Shown: positions 32,731 through 41,310 of the stretch, one piece after another
How positions within the stretch are numbered: position 1 is the first letter of the stretch
How the letters are laid out: each line of letters opens with the position of its first letter
Assembly (NCBI GenBank): GCA_051872335.1
Contig: JBJEDT010000005.1
Location: forward strand, 1-51,561
Reading direction: 5' to 3'
DNA length: 51,561 nt
Source of the DNA: SUG2458 sp051872335
Lineage (GTDB): Bacteria > Bacillota_I > Bacilli_A > RFN20 > CAG-826
Made by a program: the position numbers and the translations under genes
Notes under the pieces: generated by a model
What the model was told of the DNA's origin: nothing
The model's input: the letters and a program-made list of their open reading frames with translations, nothing else
The model's database searches: none

Positions 32731-35233
32731 CCTCTGTTCTTCTAGTTTGTAAAATTTTTAAAGCGTGTTTCCTTTTTACTTCATGATATTTTTCATAGAA
32801 GTGAATACCTACATTAATTAAAGCATAAACTAAGATACCTGAAAGTATTAAAACTATTGCCATCTTAACACTTGTAGCAGATAGTTCACCTAACTTAAAT
32901 CCTAGGAAATTAAATCCAACAATGTATTCATTAAAACACATACATAGAATTGCAACACCAACTAAAACAACATACAAAATTCCTTTATACCAGTTAAAAG
33001 GTAAGCAAAGTCTAAATAAGATTGCATAACTCATTACATACATGATTAAACATCCAATTGCAAGGAACGTATTACCTTGATCAACATCATATAGATTATT
33101 TGTCTTGAATATATAAAGAATACACATCATAAGAGTTATTAAAACACCAGAAGGTAATGCTTGTCTTAAAACATTTTGCATAAACGATCCGCTGATTTTA
33201 TTTTTATTTGGTTGAAGTGCCATAAAGAATGAAGCACAACCAATGGATAGAATTTCCCAAATATACATATGTTGAGTTTGGAATGGATAAGTATTAGCTC
33301 CTGCTCCTGGAGTAGAGAACATAATTACTAGCCAAATCAAAGAAAACATGATAGAGAAAACAGTTTTAACTAAGAAAACAGATGATACTCTTTGTAAGTT
33401 ATTAATACATCTTCTTCCTTCGGCAACAACATCAGGTAAAACACTAAAGTTAGAATTAACTAAAACAATATGTGCAATATCTCTTGCTGCTTCACTTCCA
33501 GCTGCCATAGCAACAGAACAGTCAGCTTCTTTTAAAGCTAAAATATCATTAACCCCATCACCAACCATAGCAGGAGTGTATTTGTGCTTTCTTAAACTTC
33601 TAATAATAGCTGCTTTTTGTTCTGGAGAAACACGTCCAAACACTGTATAATCACGCGCAATTTTTTCAACTTGATCTATGGACATACCTTCTAGTGAAAT
33701 GTAACGTTCAGCATATTTAACACCTACTTCTTTAGCAATTTCAGCAACTGCAGCAGGGTTATCACCTGAAATAATTTTGATATCTACATCATTATCTTGG
33801 AACCATGAGATTGTATCATAAGCATCGGGTCTAATTTGATCACTTAAAATAAACATTGCAACTGGTGTTAAATCATCAGGTAATGTTCCTTTTTCATTGA
33901 TTGCCTTACTTGAACTAGCAAAGAAAATTACACGATTACCTTTTTCACTATAAGATTTTATTTTATGAAGTATTTCTTTATTATCTCCTTTATATAAGAA
34001 ATCAGGAGCACCTAAATAGAAAGTACCTTTTTGTTTTAAAGTAGCTGCTGAATATTTTCTATCACTTGAGAAAGGAAGTCTTCTAGAAGAAATATATTTT
34101 TCATTCAATGGAACTTCTTTTTCAAGAGCTCTTGAAGTATGATTATCATCACCAACAGCACGTAAATAACTACCTAAAATCTCATGTATTTGTTTTTCAG
34201 AATATTTGCCTAAAGGAATTGTTTTATCAAAATTCATTGTACCATCTGTTAATGTACCAGTTTTATCTAAACAAATAACATCAACTCTAGCTAATGCTTC
34301 AATTGAATATAATTCTTGAACAAATGCTTTTTTCTTGCTTAAATTAATAACACCTACTGCTAAAGTCATAGATGTTAATAAGAACATACCAGCAGGAATC
34401 ATTGAAACTAGAGAGCCTGCTGTTTTACCAACAAGTTCAGAAATTCGTTCGCCAGTAGTTAAAGTATCATCAGCTTTAAGTTGAACATAGTTACCAACAA
34501 TCATAAAGATTGCCATAGGAACAACTATGAAAGAGATGAATCTAAAAATTGTATTTAAAGAATTTAATAATTCAGATTTTGGTTTAACTATAACCTTTGC
34601 TTTCTTTTGTAATTGTTGTACATAAGAATCTTCGCCAACTTTTCTAACTTTAATAGTTGCATTTCCAGAAGTAACATATGAACCAGCAAAAACTTTATCC
34701 CCAATTTCTTTTTTTATAGAAATCGATTCACCTGTTAATAAAGATTCATTTACTTCAATGACTCCATCAACAACACGACCATCAACAACAATTTGTTTAC
34801 CATTAGAAACTTTTACCAAATCGTTTAATACGATATCAGAGTTTTTTATTGATTTTACTTCACCATCACGAAGGACATCAACGTGAGCCTCAGTAACAAT
34901 TCTCATTTTTTCAATAGCAATTTTAGCACGTATATCTTGAATAATACCAATTAAAATATTTCCTAATTGAACGACTAAAAAGAACAAAGAACTGTATCTT
35001 TTTACAGCAATTAATGAACCTGCAATTATAAATAAAAATATATTAAAAAAAGTTAAGACATTTGTTTTAAAAATTTCCCAATATGATTTTGTATAGTGCT
35101 TAACATTTCTATTTGTTAATCCATCATTAATTCTTGAATTAACTTGTTCTTGAGTTAATCCGATTTTTGGATCTGGATCAAATTTAACATTATAAAATTC
35201 TGATTTTTGATTAACTGCTTTTTTACTTTTCAT
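32711..35233 (-). CDS. P-type cation ATPase, streptococcal MgtA-like
   Basis: An 840-residue pump. LTGES, CLDKTGTLT (about 325-333), ISGDNPAAVAEIAKEVG and VGDGVNDILALKEADCSVAM are the P-type motifs. The helix 4 region reads MIPAGMFLLTSMTLAVGVI rather than PEGL, a variation I associate with the manganese/calcium exporters of the streptococcal MgtA group rather than Ca2+ or K+ pumps; the ion cannot be fixed here. The C-terminus ends in an acidic stretch that overlaps psuG by 20 bases. It is the first gene of the psuG-cysK-cysE unit. Start at 35233 with AGTTG, a weak ribosome binding site. Confidence 0.85.
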   Translation of the reverse strand: MKSKKAVNQKSEFYNVKFDPDPKIGLTQEQVNSRINDGLTNRNVKHYTKSYWEIFKTNVLTFFNIFLFIIAGSLIAVKRYSSLFFLVVQLGNILIGIIQDIRAKIAIEKMRIVTEAHVDVLRDGEVKSIKNSDIVLNDLVKVSNGKQIVVDGRVVDGVIEVNESLLTGESISIKKEIGDKVFAGSYVTSGNATIKVRKVGEDSYVQQLQKKAKVIVKPKSELLNSLNTIFRFISFIVVPMAIFMIVGNYVQLKADDTLTTGERISELVGKTAGSLVSMIPAGMFLLTSMTLAVGVINLSKKKAFVQELYSIEALARVDVICLDKTGTLTDGTMNFDKTIPLGKYSEKQIHEILGSYLRAVGDDNHTSRALEKEVPLNEKYISSRRLPFSSDRKYSAATLKQKGTFYLGAPDFLYKGDNKEILHKIKSYSEKGNRVIFFASSSKAINEKGTLPDDLTPVAMFILSDQIRPDAYDTISWFQDNDVDIKIISGDNPAAVAEIAKEVGVKYAERYISLEGMSIDQVEKIARDYTVFGRVSPEQKAAIIRSLRKHKYTPAMVGDGVNDILALKEADCSVAMAAGSEAARDIAHIVLVNSNFSVLPDVVAEGRRCINNLQRVSSVFLVKTVFSIMFSLIWLVIMFSTPGAGANTYPFQTQHMYIWEILSIGCASFFMALQPNKNKISGSFMQNVLRQALPSGVLITLMMCILYIFKTNNLYDVDQGNTFLAIGCLIMYVMSYAILFRLCLPFNWYKGILYVVLVGVAILCMCFNEYIVGFNFLGFKLGELSATSVKMAIVLILSGILVYALINVGIHFYEKYHEVKRKHALKILQTRRTEDENDEY

Positions 35234-35291
35234 TTAAATCAACTCCAACTATTATTATATAATATTTCCATTTGAAAAAAAGTGAAAAAGC

Positions 35292-35645
35292 CTATTTATT
35301 TATACAAAAATATGAAATTGTTTCAAGATTATCGATTTTCACTAGATGATAGTGAACTTCATTTTCAACAACTAATTCTATAGGAGATAAATAAATGTAA
35401 TACATATCAATTCCTATGTTAATTATATTCATTTTGTTATCTAAGTTTTCGTCGTATAAATATCCTGAAATCTCATTATTTTCTTTTAAAGATATTTCTA
35501 TGTTTTTATCATCTATTACCTCATTAATAACATTCAATTGATTTTCTTCACTATGATTAATATTTAATAAAGTTACTACAGTAATTACACTTCCTAAAAT
35601 AATTAAAATAAAAAAAATAAATGAGCTTACAAATAATTTTTTCAT
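35292..35645 (-). CDS. Small membrane-anchored protein of unknown function
   Basis: 117 residues with an N-terminal hydrophobic helix at about 5-28 and an extracytoplasmic part of 90 residues, acidic and Asn/Ile-rich, without recognised motif. It starts at 35645 behind GGGG. It lies between tadA and the MgtA-like ATPase gene on the same strand; only 58 bases separate it from the ATPase gene, so they may be co-transcribed. I do not recognise its family. Confidence 0.55.
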   Translation of the reverse strand: MKKLFVSSFIFFILIILGSVITVVTLLNINHSEENQLNVINEVIDDKNIEISLKENNEISGYLYDENLDNKMNIINIGIDMYYIYLSPIELVVENEVHYHLVKIDNLETISYFCINK

Positions 35646-35688
35646 AACAACCCCATTTATATTTTGTATATTTTTATAAGAAATATTC

Positions 35689-36138
35689 TTATCTTTTGTT
35701 TTTAAAAAAATCTTTAATTATTTGCCTACATTCTTCTTTTAAAACATTACTTTTTATTTCTGGAATATGATTAATATTCTTTTGTTCGAACAAATTAAAA
35801 GATGATCCTAATGCTCCACCTTTATAATCTTCAGTTCCGTAAACTATCCTTCCAATTCGAGATTGCAAAATTGCTCCAGCACACATAGAGCAAGGTTCAA
35901 CTGTTACATAAATCGTACAATCAACTAATCTCCATTCCTTCATTTTTTTGTTTGCTTTTCTTATGGCCACAATTTCTGCGTGTCCTAAAGCATCGTGTTT
36001 AGTTTCTCGCATATTATGACCTCTAGCAATTATTTTATCATTATGAACAATAACAGCACCAATGGGTACTTCATCTTTTTTTAAAGCAATTTGAGCTTCT
36101 TTAAGAGCCTCTTTCATAAATAACTCATCTTTATCCAT
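35689..36138 (-). CDS. tadA: tRNA-specific adenosine deaminase
   Basis: Deaminates A34 of tRNA-Arg(ACG) to inosine. HAEIVAIRKA (zinc His and catalytic Glu, about 52-61) and PCSMCAGAI (two zinc Cys, about 82-90) are the cytidine-deaminase fold motifs. 149 residues from the ATG at 36138, which has AGAGG 10-11 bases upstream; two earlier in-frame starts (GTG at 36150, ATG at 36147) overlap the ribosome binding site. tadA next to the SRP RNA gene is a familiar Bacillota arrangement. Confidence 0.92.
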   Translation of the reverse strand: MDKDELFMKEALKEAQIALKKDEVPIGAVIVHNDKIIARGHNMRETKHDALGHAEIVAIRKANKKMKEWRLVDCTIYVTVEPCSMCAGAILQSRIGRIVYGTEDYKGGALGSSFNLFEQKNINHIPEIKSNVLKEECRQIIKDFFKNKR

Positions 36139-36164
36139 TGATGTCATCACCTCTTTTTTACATT

Positions 36165-36247
36165 AAAAAACCATCGCACATAGATAGGAAGTTTATGGCT
36201 GCTACGTTCCCGTCCTGACCAGGTTCGCCACTATCTATCGCAATGGC
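36165..36247 (-). ncRNA. ffs: Small signal recognition particle RNA (4.5S-like)
   Basis: The minus strand carries GGCGAACCTGGTCAGGAC then GGGAACGTAGCAGCC, the conserved apical and symmetric-loop part of helix 8 that binds Ffh. The outer stem pairs CCATTGCGATAGATAG (36231-36246) with CTATCTATGTGCGATGG (36171-36187) with two wobble pairs and one bulge. It runs straight into six T, so the RNA stem also serves as the terminator. Length about 83 nt: no Alu domain, unlike B. subtilis scRNA. A -10 box TATAAT lies at 36254-36259. Confidence 0.92.
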
Positions 36248-36253
36248 ATTATT

Positions 36254-36281
36254 ATTATATCACAAAAATCTTTTTTGTATA
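36254..36281 (-). promoter_or_regulatory. Promoter of the SRP RNA gene
   Basis: TATAAT at 36254-36259, 7 bases before the RNA start, with TATACA 16 bases upstream as a partial -35. Confidence 0.55.
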
Positions 36282-36282
36282 C

Positions 36283-36951
36283 TTATCTCTCAATATATTT
36301 AGGTTCTAAAACTTTACATTCACAGTTCTTAGACCTTTTTCCTTCAATTAAAACACCAATGGAATCTTTCTTAGCTTTATCATAAACCATTTGAAGTTTA
36401 GTAATCCTCATACCAACATTTTGCATCTCTTTATAAATATCATTTAGTCTAGAAGAACGATGCATTATATAAAATCTACCATTGTCTTTTAAATTACGTT
36501 TAAAACACATAAACATATCATTTAAAGAAAATTCTTCTTCATGTCTAGCATTCTTAATTGAGTTATTATCATTCTTTAGTCTTTCATCTTTTGTATTAAA
36601 AAATGGTGGGTTACAAATAATAACATCATATCCTTTTTCATCATAAAAAATTTTGCCATCTGCATTTGCAAAATTTGCTTCGAGATTATTCTCTTTCATA
36701 TTAAGTTTTGCAATTTCTAAAGCATCTTTATTAATATCAATTCCATTCAACTCACACTTTCTTCCTTGTAAAGAAGCATAAATTAATAAAGCACCATTAT
36801 TTGTACCTATATCTAAAATACGATCATTATTTCTTACGACAAGAAATTCACCAAGTAAGGTTGTATCTGTATTTATTCTAAACATTGTTTTAGATTGATA
36901 TATTTTAATTTCATCATGTTTTGGCAAATAATCTAATGTTAAATCATCCAC
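36283..36951 (-). CDS. tRNA1(Val) A37 N6-methyltransferase-like
   Basis: A class I SAM methyltransferase of 222 residues. ILDIGTNNGALLIYAS at about 43-58 is the SAM-binding motif I, GIDIN follows as motif II, and NPPFF (about 108-112) is the N6-adenine methylase motif. This is the YabB/TrmN6 form found beside Bacillota housekeeping genes; the exact tRNA target is inferred. The start chosen is the GTG at 36951, 8 bases behind GGAGG; the upstream in-frame start at 36975 overlaps a hairpin and would include the ribosome binding site. Confidence 0.85.
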   Translation of the reverse strand: MDDLTLDYLPKHDEIKIYQSKTMFRINTDTTLLGEFLVVRNNDRILDIGTNNGALLIYASLQGRKCELNGIDINKDALEIAKLNMKENNLEANFANADGKIFYDEKGYDVIICNPPFFNTKDERLKNDNNSIKNARHEEEFSLNDMFMCFKRNLKDNGRFYIMHRSSRLNDIYKEMQNVGMRITKLQMVYDKAKKDSIGVLIEGKRSKNCECKVLEPKYIER

Positions 36952-36975
36952 AAGATATACCTCCATCTTTATCAA

Positions 36976-37001
36976 ATAAAGCTCGTTTGCACGAGCTTTA
37001 T
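36976..37001 (-). terminator. Hairpin between serS and the methyltransferase gene
   Basis: A perfect 11-bp stem ATAAAGCTCGT (36976-36986) / ACGAGCTTTAT (36991-37001) with a TTGC loop, ten bases past the serS stop. The T-run is short on the minus strand, so termination may be partial. Confidence 0.5.
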
Positions 37002-37010
37002 ATTCTTTTT

Positions 37011-38288
37011 TTATTTTTTAACTGGTTTTAAAACAGTAACTCCACCCATTAATGGAACTAAGACTTCTGGGATTTTCACTGAGCCATCAGCTTGTTGACA
37101 TTGTTCTAATAATGCAGGGAATAATCTACTAGTAGCTAAACCAGATGCATTTAACGTATGACAGAATTTTGTCTTACCTGTTTTACTATCACGATATCTA
37201 ATTTGTCCACGACGTGCTTGATAATCACGAGCATTAGAAGCTGAAGAAACTTCTTTATAAATACCCATTGAAGGAATCCAAATTTCAACATCACTTGTAC
37301 GAGCCATAGAATGAGAACAATCTCCAGCAGCAAGTTTAGAAACTTGGAAATGTAATCCTAGTTTTTCAACAAGTGAACATGCTTTATTTAATAATTCGTC
37401 GAATGCTTCATCACTACCTTCTTCTGTAGTATATTGAACCATCTCAACTTTATTAAATTGATATCCTCTAATCATACCTCTTTCTTCAGTACGGTAGCTT
37501 CCAGCTTCCATACGATAACAAGGAGTGTATGAGAAATATTTCTTTGGTAAATCTTCTTCACTTAAGATTTCTTTACGGTGTAAATTTACTAAAGCTGTTT
37601 CTGCTGTTGGTAACATAAACTTATCTTGTCCTTCTAACCAGAAAACATCTTCTTTAAATTTTGGGAATTGACCTGCAGTATAACCTGATTCTTCATTTAA
37701 TAAATGAGGTGGAAGAATCATAGTGTATCCATCTTTTAAATGTTCTTGAATAAAGAAATTAATTAATGCCCATTCAAGTTGAGCCCCTAATCCTGTGTAA
37801 ATCCAAGTGCCACGACCAGAAATTTTTGCTCCTCTTTCATAATCAACTAGACCTAAAGATTCAGCGAGTTCAACGTGATCTTTTGGTTTAAAATCAAAGA
37901 CTGGTTTTTCACCAACAACTTTAACAACTTTGTTATTTTCTTTTTCACCTGGTAATAAATCTTCATCAGGAATATTAGGTAAAGTTTCGACGAATGATTT
38001 GATTTCATTTTCAATTTGTTGAAGTAATTTCTCATCACTTTCCATATCAGCATTAATTTGTTTAACTTCAGCAAAGATTGCTTGAACATCTCCACCTGCT
38101 TTTTTGACTTGTGGAACAGAAGCAGAAAGTTGATTTCTTTTTGCTTTCATCCCTTCAACTTTTTGAAGTAATTCTACTCTTTGATTCATTTTTTGAATTG
38201 TTTCAGTAAAGTCGACATCCCAACCTTTTTTTGCTAATGCCTTTGAAACATATTCAGGATTGCTTTTAATTAAATTTAAATCTAACAT
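37011..38288 (-). CDS. serS: Seryl-tRNA synthetase
   Basis: Charges tRNA-Ser. The N-terminal coiled-coil arm covers about residues 27-100 (Lys/Glu-rich heptads). Class II motif 2 reads YRMEAGSYRTEERGMIRGYQFNKVE (in parts about 258-282) and motif 3 holds GLATSRLFPALLEQ (about 389-402). 425 residues, normal for bacteria. Start at 38288 with GAGAGGA. Expression is set by the T-box leader just upstream. Confidence 0.97.
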   Translation of the reverse strand: MLDLNLIKSNPEYVSKALAKKGWDVDFTETIQKMNQRVELLQKVEGMKAKRNQLSASVPQVKKAGGDVQAIFAEVKQINADMESDEKLLQQIENEIKSFVETLPNIPDEDLLPGEKENNKVVKVVGEKPVFDFKPKDHVELAESLGLVDYERGAKISGRGTWIYTGLGAQLEWALINFFIQEHLKDGYTMILPPHLLNEESGYTAGQFPKFKEDVFWLEGQDKFMLPTAETALVNLHRKEILSEEDLPKKYFSYTPCYRMEAGSYRTEERGMIRGYQFNKVEMVQYTTEEGSDEAFDELLNKACSLVEKLGLHFQVSKLAAGDCSHSMARTSDVEIWIPSMGIYKEVSSASNARDYQARRGQIRYRDSKTGKTKFCHTLNASGLATSRLFPALLEQCQQADGSVKIPEVLVPLMGGVTVLKPVKK

Positions 38289-38310
38289 ATCTTTTTTCCT
38301 CTCTTTTCAA

Positions 38311-38521
38311 TAAAAAAAGTACCTTATTAAGGGACGTTAATAACGCGGTACCACCCAAATTTTATCAATGATTATGATTGATAACACTCTCAGCTCTTAA
38401 CGCGAGTAACGGAACGATTAAGTTCGCTTTCAAGGGTGGACAACATCAACTCTCTTGTTATTTTTCACCAACCAATAACTCTCTATGCTGAGCCTATGAC
38501 TTTTTCCCTTATCACTAAGCA
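38311..38521 (-). promoter_or_regulatory. T-box riboswitch of serS (specifier probably UCC)
   Basis: The minus-strand leader holds the T-box core GGTGGTACCGCG (38343-38354). GTACCGCGTTATTAA (38338-38352) pairs with TTAATAAGGTAC (38319-38330) to form a terminator ending in seven T; the antiterminator forms when uncharged tRNA-Ser pairs with the T-box. Stem I closes with AAGGG / CCCTT, and a TCC triplet followed by A (38438-38440) sits at the usual specifier place on its 3' side; TCC is a serine codon. Low charged tRNA-Ser should raise serS expression. Confidence 0.9.
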
Positions 38522-38527
38522 CTAATA

Positions 38528-38556
38528 ATTTTAATCTTTGTTGGCTTTAATATCAA
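38528..38556 (-). promoter_or_regulatory. Promoter of the serS T-box transcript
   Basis: TTGATA (38551-38556), 17-base spacer, TAAAAT (38528-38533), placing the start near 38521. Confidence 0.75.
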
Positions 38557-38573
38557 TACTTGATTTTCTTTTT

Positions 38574-38609
38574 ATAAAAAAATTAGAGGCTAATTTTAAG
38601 CCTCTAATT
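38574..38609 (-). terminator. Terminator of gyrA
   Basis: A perfect 11-bp stem AATTAGAGGCT (38581-38591) / AGCCTCTAATT (38599-38609), loop of 7, followed by a seven-T run on the minus strand, 6 bases past the gyrA stop. Confidence 0.88.
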
Positions 38610-38614
38610 AGTTT

Positions 38615-41296
38615 TTATTCATTTTCTTCTTCAACAATTTCTTGTTCAGATTCTTTTTCTTGTTTTGCTAATTCTTCTTCACTGATTGTTTCTTCTTCTC
38701 CAGATTGATCAACTTCTGCATATTCAGTCTCTTCATCATTTTCTTCTGGATCTAAAACTGCTATTGAAGAAACAACAGCACCTTCGTCTAATCGAATCAC
38801 ACGAACACCTAATGTATTACGTCCACAAATCTTGACTTGAGTTAATGAAATACGAATGACAACACCTTGTTGAGTAATCATCATTAAATCTTCACTTCCA
38901 TCAACTGCTCTCATTGCAACTAAATTACCATTCTTTTCTGAAGTATTAACAGTAATAACACCTTTAGTGCCACGAGAAGTCTTACGATAGATTAAAGCAT
39001 CCGTCATCTTACCAAAACCTTTTTCAGTAATACATAAGATATATCGACCTTCTCCACTTGTAGTAGCACCGACAACTTCACTACCATCGACGTTCATACC
39101 TTTAACACCACTTGCAGTACGTCCCATTGCTCTTACAGTATTTTCATAGAAGTTAACCATCTTTCCTTTTGCAGAAGCAATACCAATAATCATATTACCA
39201 TCTGTATGTTTAACATCTAATAATTCATCACCTTCACGTAATGTGATTGCAATCTTACCATTTTGTCTAATGGATTCAAATTCTGAAATTTTTGTTCTCT
39301 TAACAAGACCATTTTTAGTAATAAAGAATAAATAATGTCCTTCTTCGTATTGGTCAATACTAATAATAGATCTAACTTTTTCTTCTTTATCTAATCTTAA
39401 TAAGTTAACTACAGGAAGACCTTTTGAAGTTCTTGAGAATTCAGGAATCTTATATCCTCTAATACGATATACTTTACCGAAGTTTGTAAAGAATAAAACA
39501 TCAGTGTGAGTCTTTGTATGTACTAAAATATCAACAACGTCGTTTTCATTTGTTTGCATACCTTTGATACCACGTCCACCTCTATTTTGAGAACGGAATG
39601 TATCTGGAGCTAAACGTTTAATATAACCATTCTTTGTTAATGTAACGATTATATCTTCTTCTGGGATTAAATCTTCATCTTCAATCATTGAAAGATCGTT
39701 TGAAATTTCAGTACGACGTTCATCACCGAACTTAGCTTTCACTTCATCTAATTCTTCAATAATCTTGTTAACAATATGTTGTCTATCTGCTAATAAGAAA
39801 TTGTATTCTTCAATTAAACTATTTAATTTAGCTATTTCAGCTAAAATCTTATCTTTTTCTAAGCCTGTTAATTTCGATAATCTCATATCTAGAATTTCTC
39901 TAGCTTGAATATCATCGATACCAAAACGATTACATAGAGCATTACGAGCAAGTTCAACACTAGCACTAGCTTTAATAATATCTACAACTTCATCAATGTT
40001 ATCAATAGCAACGATTAATCCATTTAAAATATGTAGTCTATCACTTGCTTTTTTAAGTAAGAATTTAGTTCTTCTTGTTACAACTTCTACTTGATGATCT
40101 AAATATAGTTTTAATAAATCAACAACACCTAAAACTTTTGGTTGTCCATGATCTAGAACTAAGTTGATAATACCAAAAGATATTTGTAATTGAGTTAATT
40201 TAAAGAATTGATTTAAGATAACTTCAGCAACAGCTTCTTTCTTAAGTTCAACAACAATACGAATACCTTCTTTGTTTGTTTCATCACGAATATCTGTAAC
40301 TCCTTCAATGACTTTATCACGAACTAATTTAGCCATTGATTCGACCATTTTAGATTTATTAACTTGATAAGGAATTTCAGTAATGATAATTCTTTTCTTA
40401 CCATTATGTAATTCTACAATTTCAGTTTTAGCTCTTAAAACAATACTACCTTGGCCTGTTTCATAAGCTTTTCTAATTCCACTGCATCCTAAGATTAAAG
40501 CACCTGTAGGAAAATCAGGACCAGGTAAAACTGTATTCATTAATTCTAAAGCAGTAACATCAGGATTTTCAGATACCATCTTAATTGCATCAACAACTTC
40601 ACTTAAGTTATGAGGTGGCATATTTGTTGCCATACCAACTGCAATACCTGAAGAACCATTTAATAATAAGTTAGGAATTCTTGAAGGAAGAACAACTGGT
40701 TCTTGTTCAGTTCCATCATAATTGTCCATAAAATCAACAGTGTCTTCGTTAATATCTTTAACCATTTCAAGTGCAATCTTAGACATTCTTGCTTCTGTAT
40801 AACGCATAGCAGCAGCGTCATCACCATCGATAGAACCGAAGTTACCATGGCCATCTACAAGAGTATATCTAATTGAGAAAGGTTGAGCTAATCTAACAAG
40901 AGCACCATATAAAGCAGCATCACCATGAGGGTGATATTTACCCATAACATCACCAACAATACGTGCCGATTTTTTATAAGGTTTATCTGGTTGCATACCT
41001 AATTCATTCATTCCGTAGATAATACGACGATGAACAGGTTTTAAGCCATCACGTGCATCTGGAATAGCACGAGAGACGATAACAGACATTGAATAATCTA
41101 GGAAAGAATTTTTTACTTCGTGTGTTAGATCAATATCTGTCAATCCAGCTACAATACCTGCTTCAATTCCTTCTAATTCTTCAGCTTCTTTATCTAGTTC
41201 TTCTTCACTTTTTCCAGAGGTTATTTCTTCTTCACTATTTTCATTTTCTTCATCTTCCTTTTCTAAAGATTCATCTAATTCTTTTTCGTCTAACAT
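38615..41296 (-). CDS. gyrA: DNA gyrase subunit A
   Basis: Cleaves and rejoins DNA during negative supercoiling. The catalytic Tyr is Tyr166 in AAMRYTEAR, and HPHGD at 122-126 marks the quinolone region. The C-terminal wheel contains the GyrA box QNRGGRGIKG. Length 893. There is an acidic N-terminal extension of about 45 residues (DEKELDESLEKEDEENEN and on) and a Glu-rich tail of about 40 residues. At the positions equal to E. coli Ser83 and Asp87 it has Ala127 and Gly131. Start at 41296 behind AAGGAGG. It follows gyrB by 14 bases. Confidence 0.97.
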   Translation of the reverse strand: MLDEKELDESLEKEDEENENSEEEITSGKSEEELDKEAEELEGIEAGIVAGLTDIDLTHEVKNSFLDYSMSVIVSRAIPDARDGLKPVHRRIIYGMNELGMQPDKPYKKSARIVGDVMGKYHPHGDAALYGALVRLAQPFSIRYTLVDGHGNFGSIDGDDAAAMRYTEARMSKIALEMVKDINEDTVDFMDNYDGTEQEPVVLPSRIPNLLLNGSSGIAVGMATNMPPHNLSEVVDAIKMVSENPDVTALELMNTVLPGPDFPTGALILGCSGIRKAYETGQGSIVLRAKTEIVELHNGKKRIIITEIPYQVNKSKMVESMAKLVRDKVIEGVTDIRDETNKEGIRIVVELKKEAVAEVILNQFFKLTQLQISFGIINLVLDHGQPKVLGVVDLLKLYLDHQVEVVTRRTKFLLKKASDRLHILNGLIVAIDNIDEVVDIIKASASVELARNALCNRFGIDDIQAREILDMRLSKLTGLEKDKILAEIAKLNSLIEEYNFLLADRQHIVNKIIEELDEVKAKFGDERRTEISNDLSMIEDEDLIPEEDIIVTLTKNGYIKRLAPDTFRSQNRGGRGIKGMQTNENDVVDILVHTKTHTDVLFFTNFGKVYRIRGYKIPEFSRTSKGLPVVNLLRLDKEEKVRSIISIDQYEEGHYLFFITKNGLVKRTKISEFESIRQNGKIAITLREGDELLDVKHTDGNMIIGIASAKGKMVNFYENTVRAMGRTASGVKGMNVDGSEVVGATTSGEGRYILCITEKGFGKMTDALIYRKTSRGTKGVITVNTSEKNGNLVAMRAVDGSEDLMMITQQGVVIRISLTQVKICGRNTLGVRVIRLDEGAVVSSIAVLDPEENDEETEYAEVDQSGEEETISEEELAKQEKESEQEIVEEENE

Positions 41297-41310
41297 ACTT
41301 TAACCTCCTT

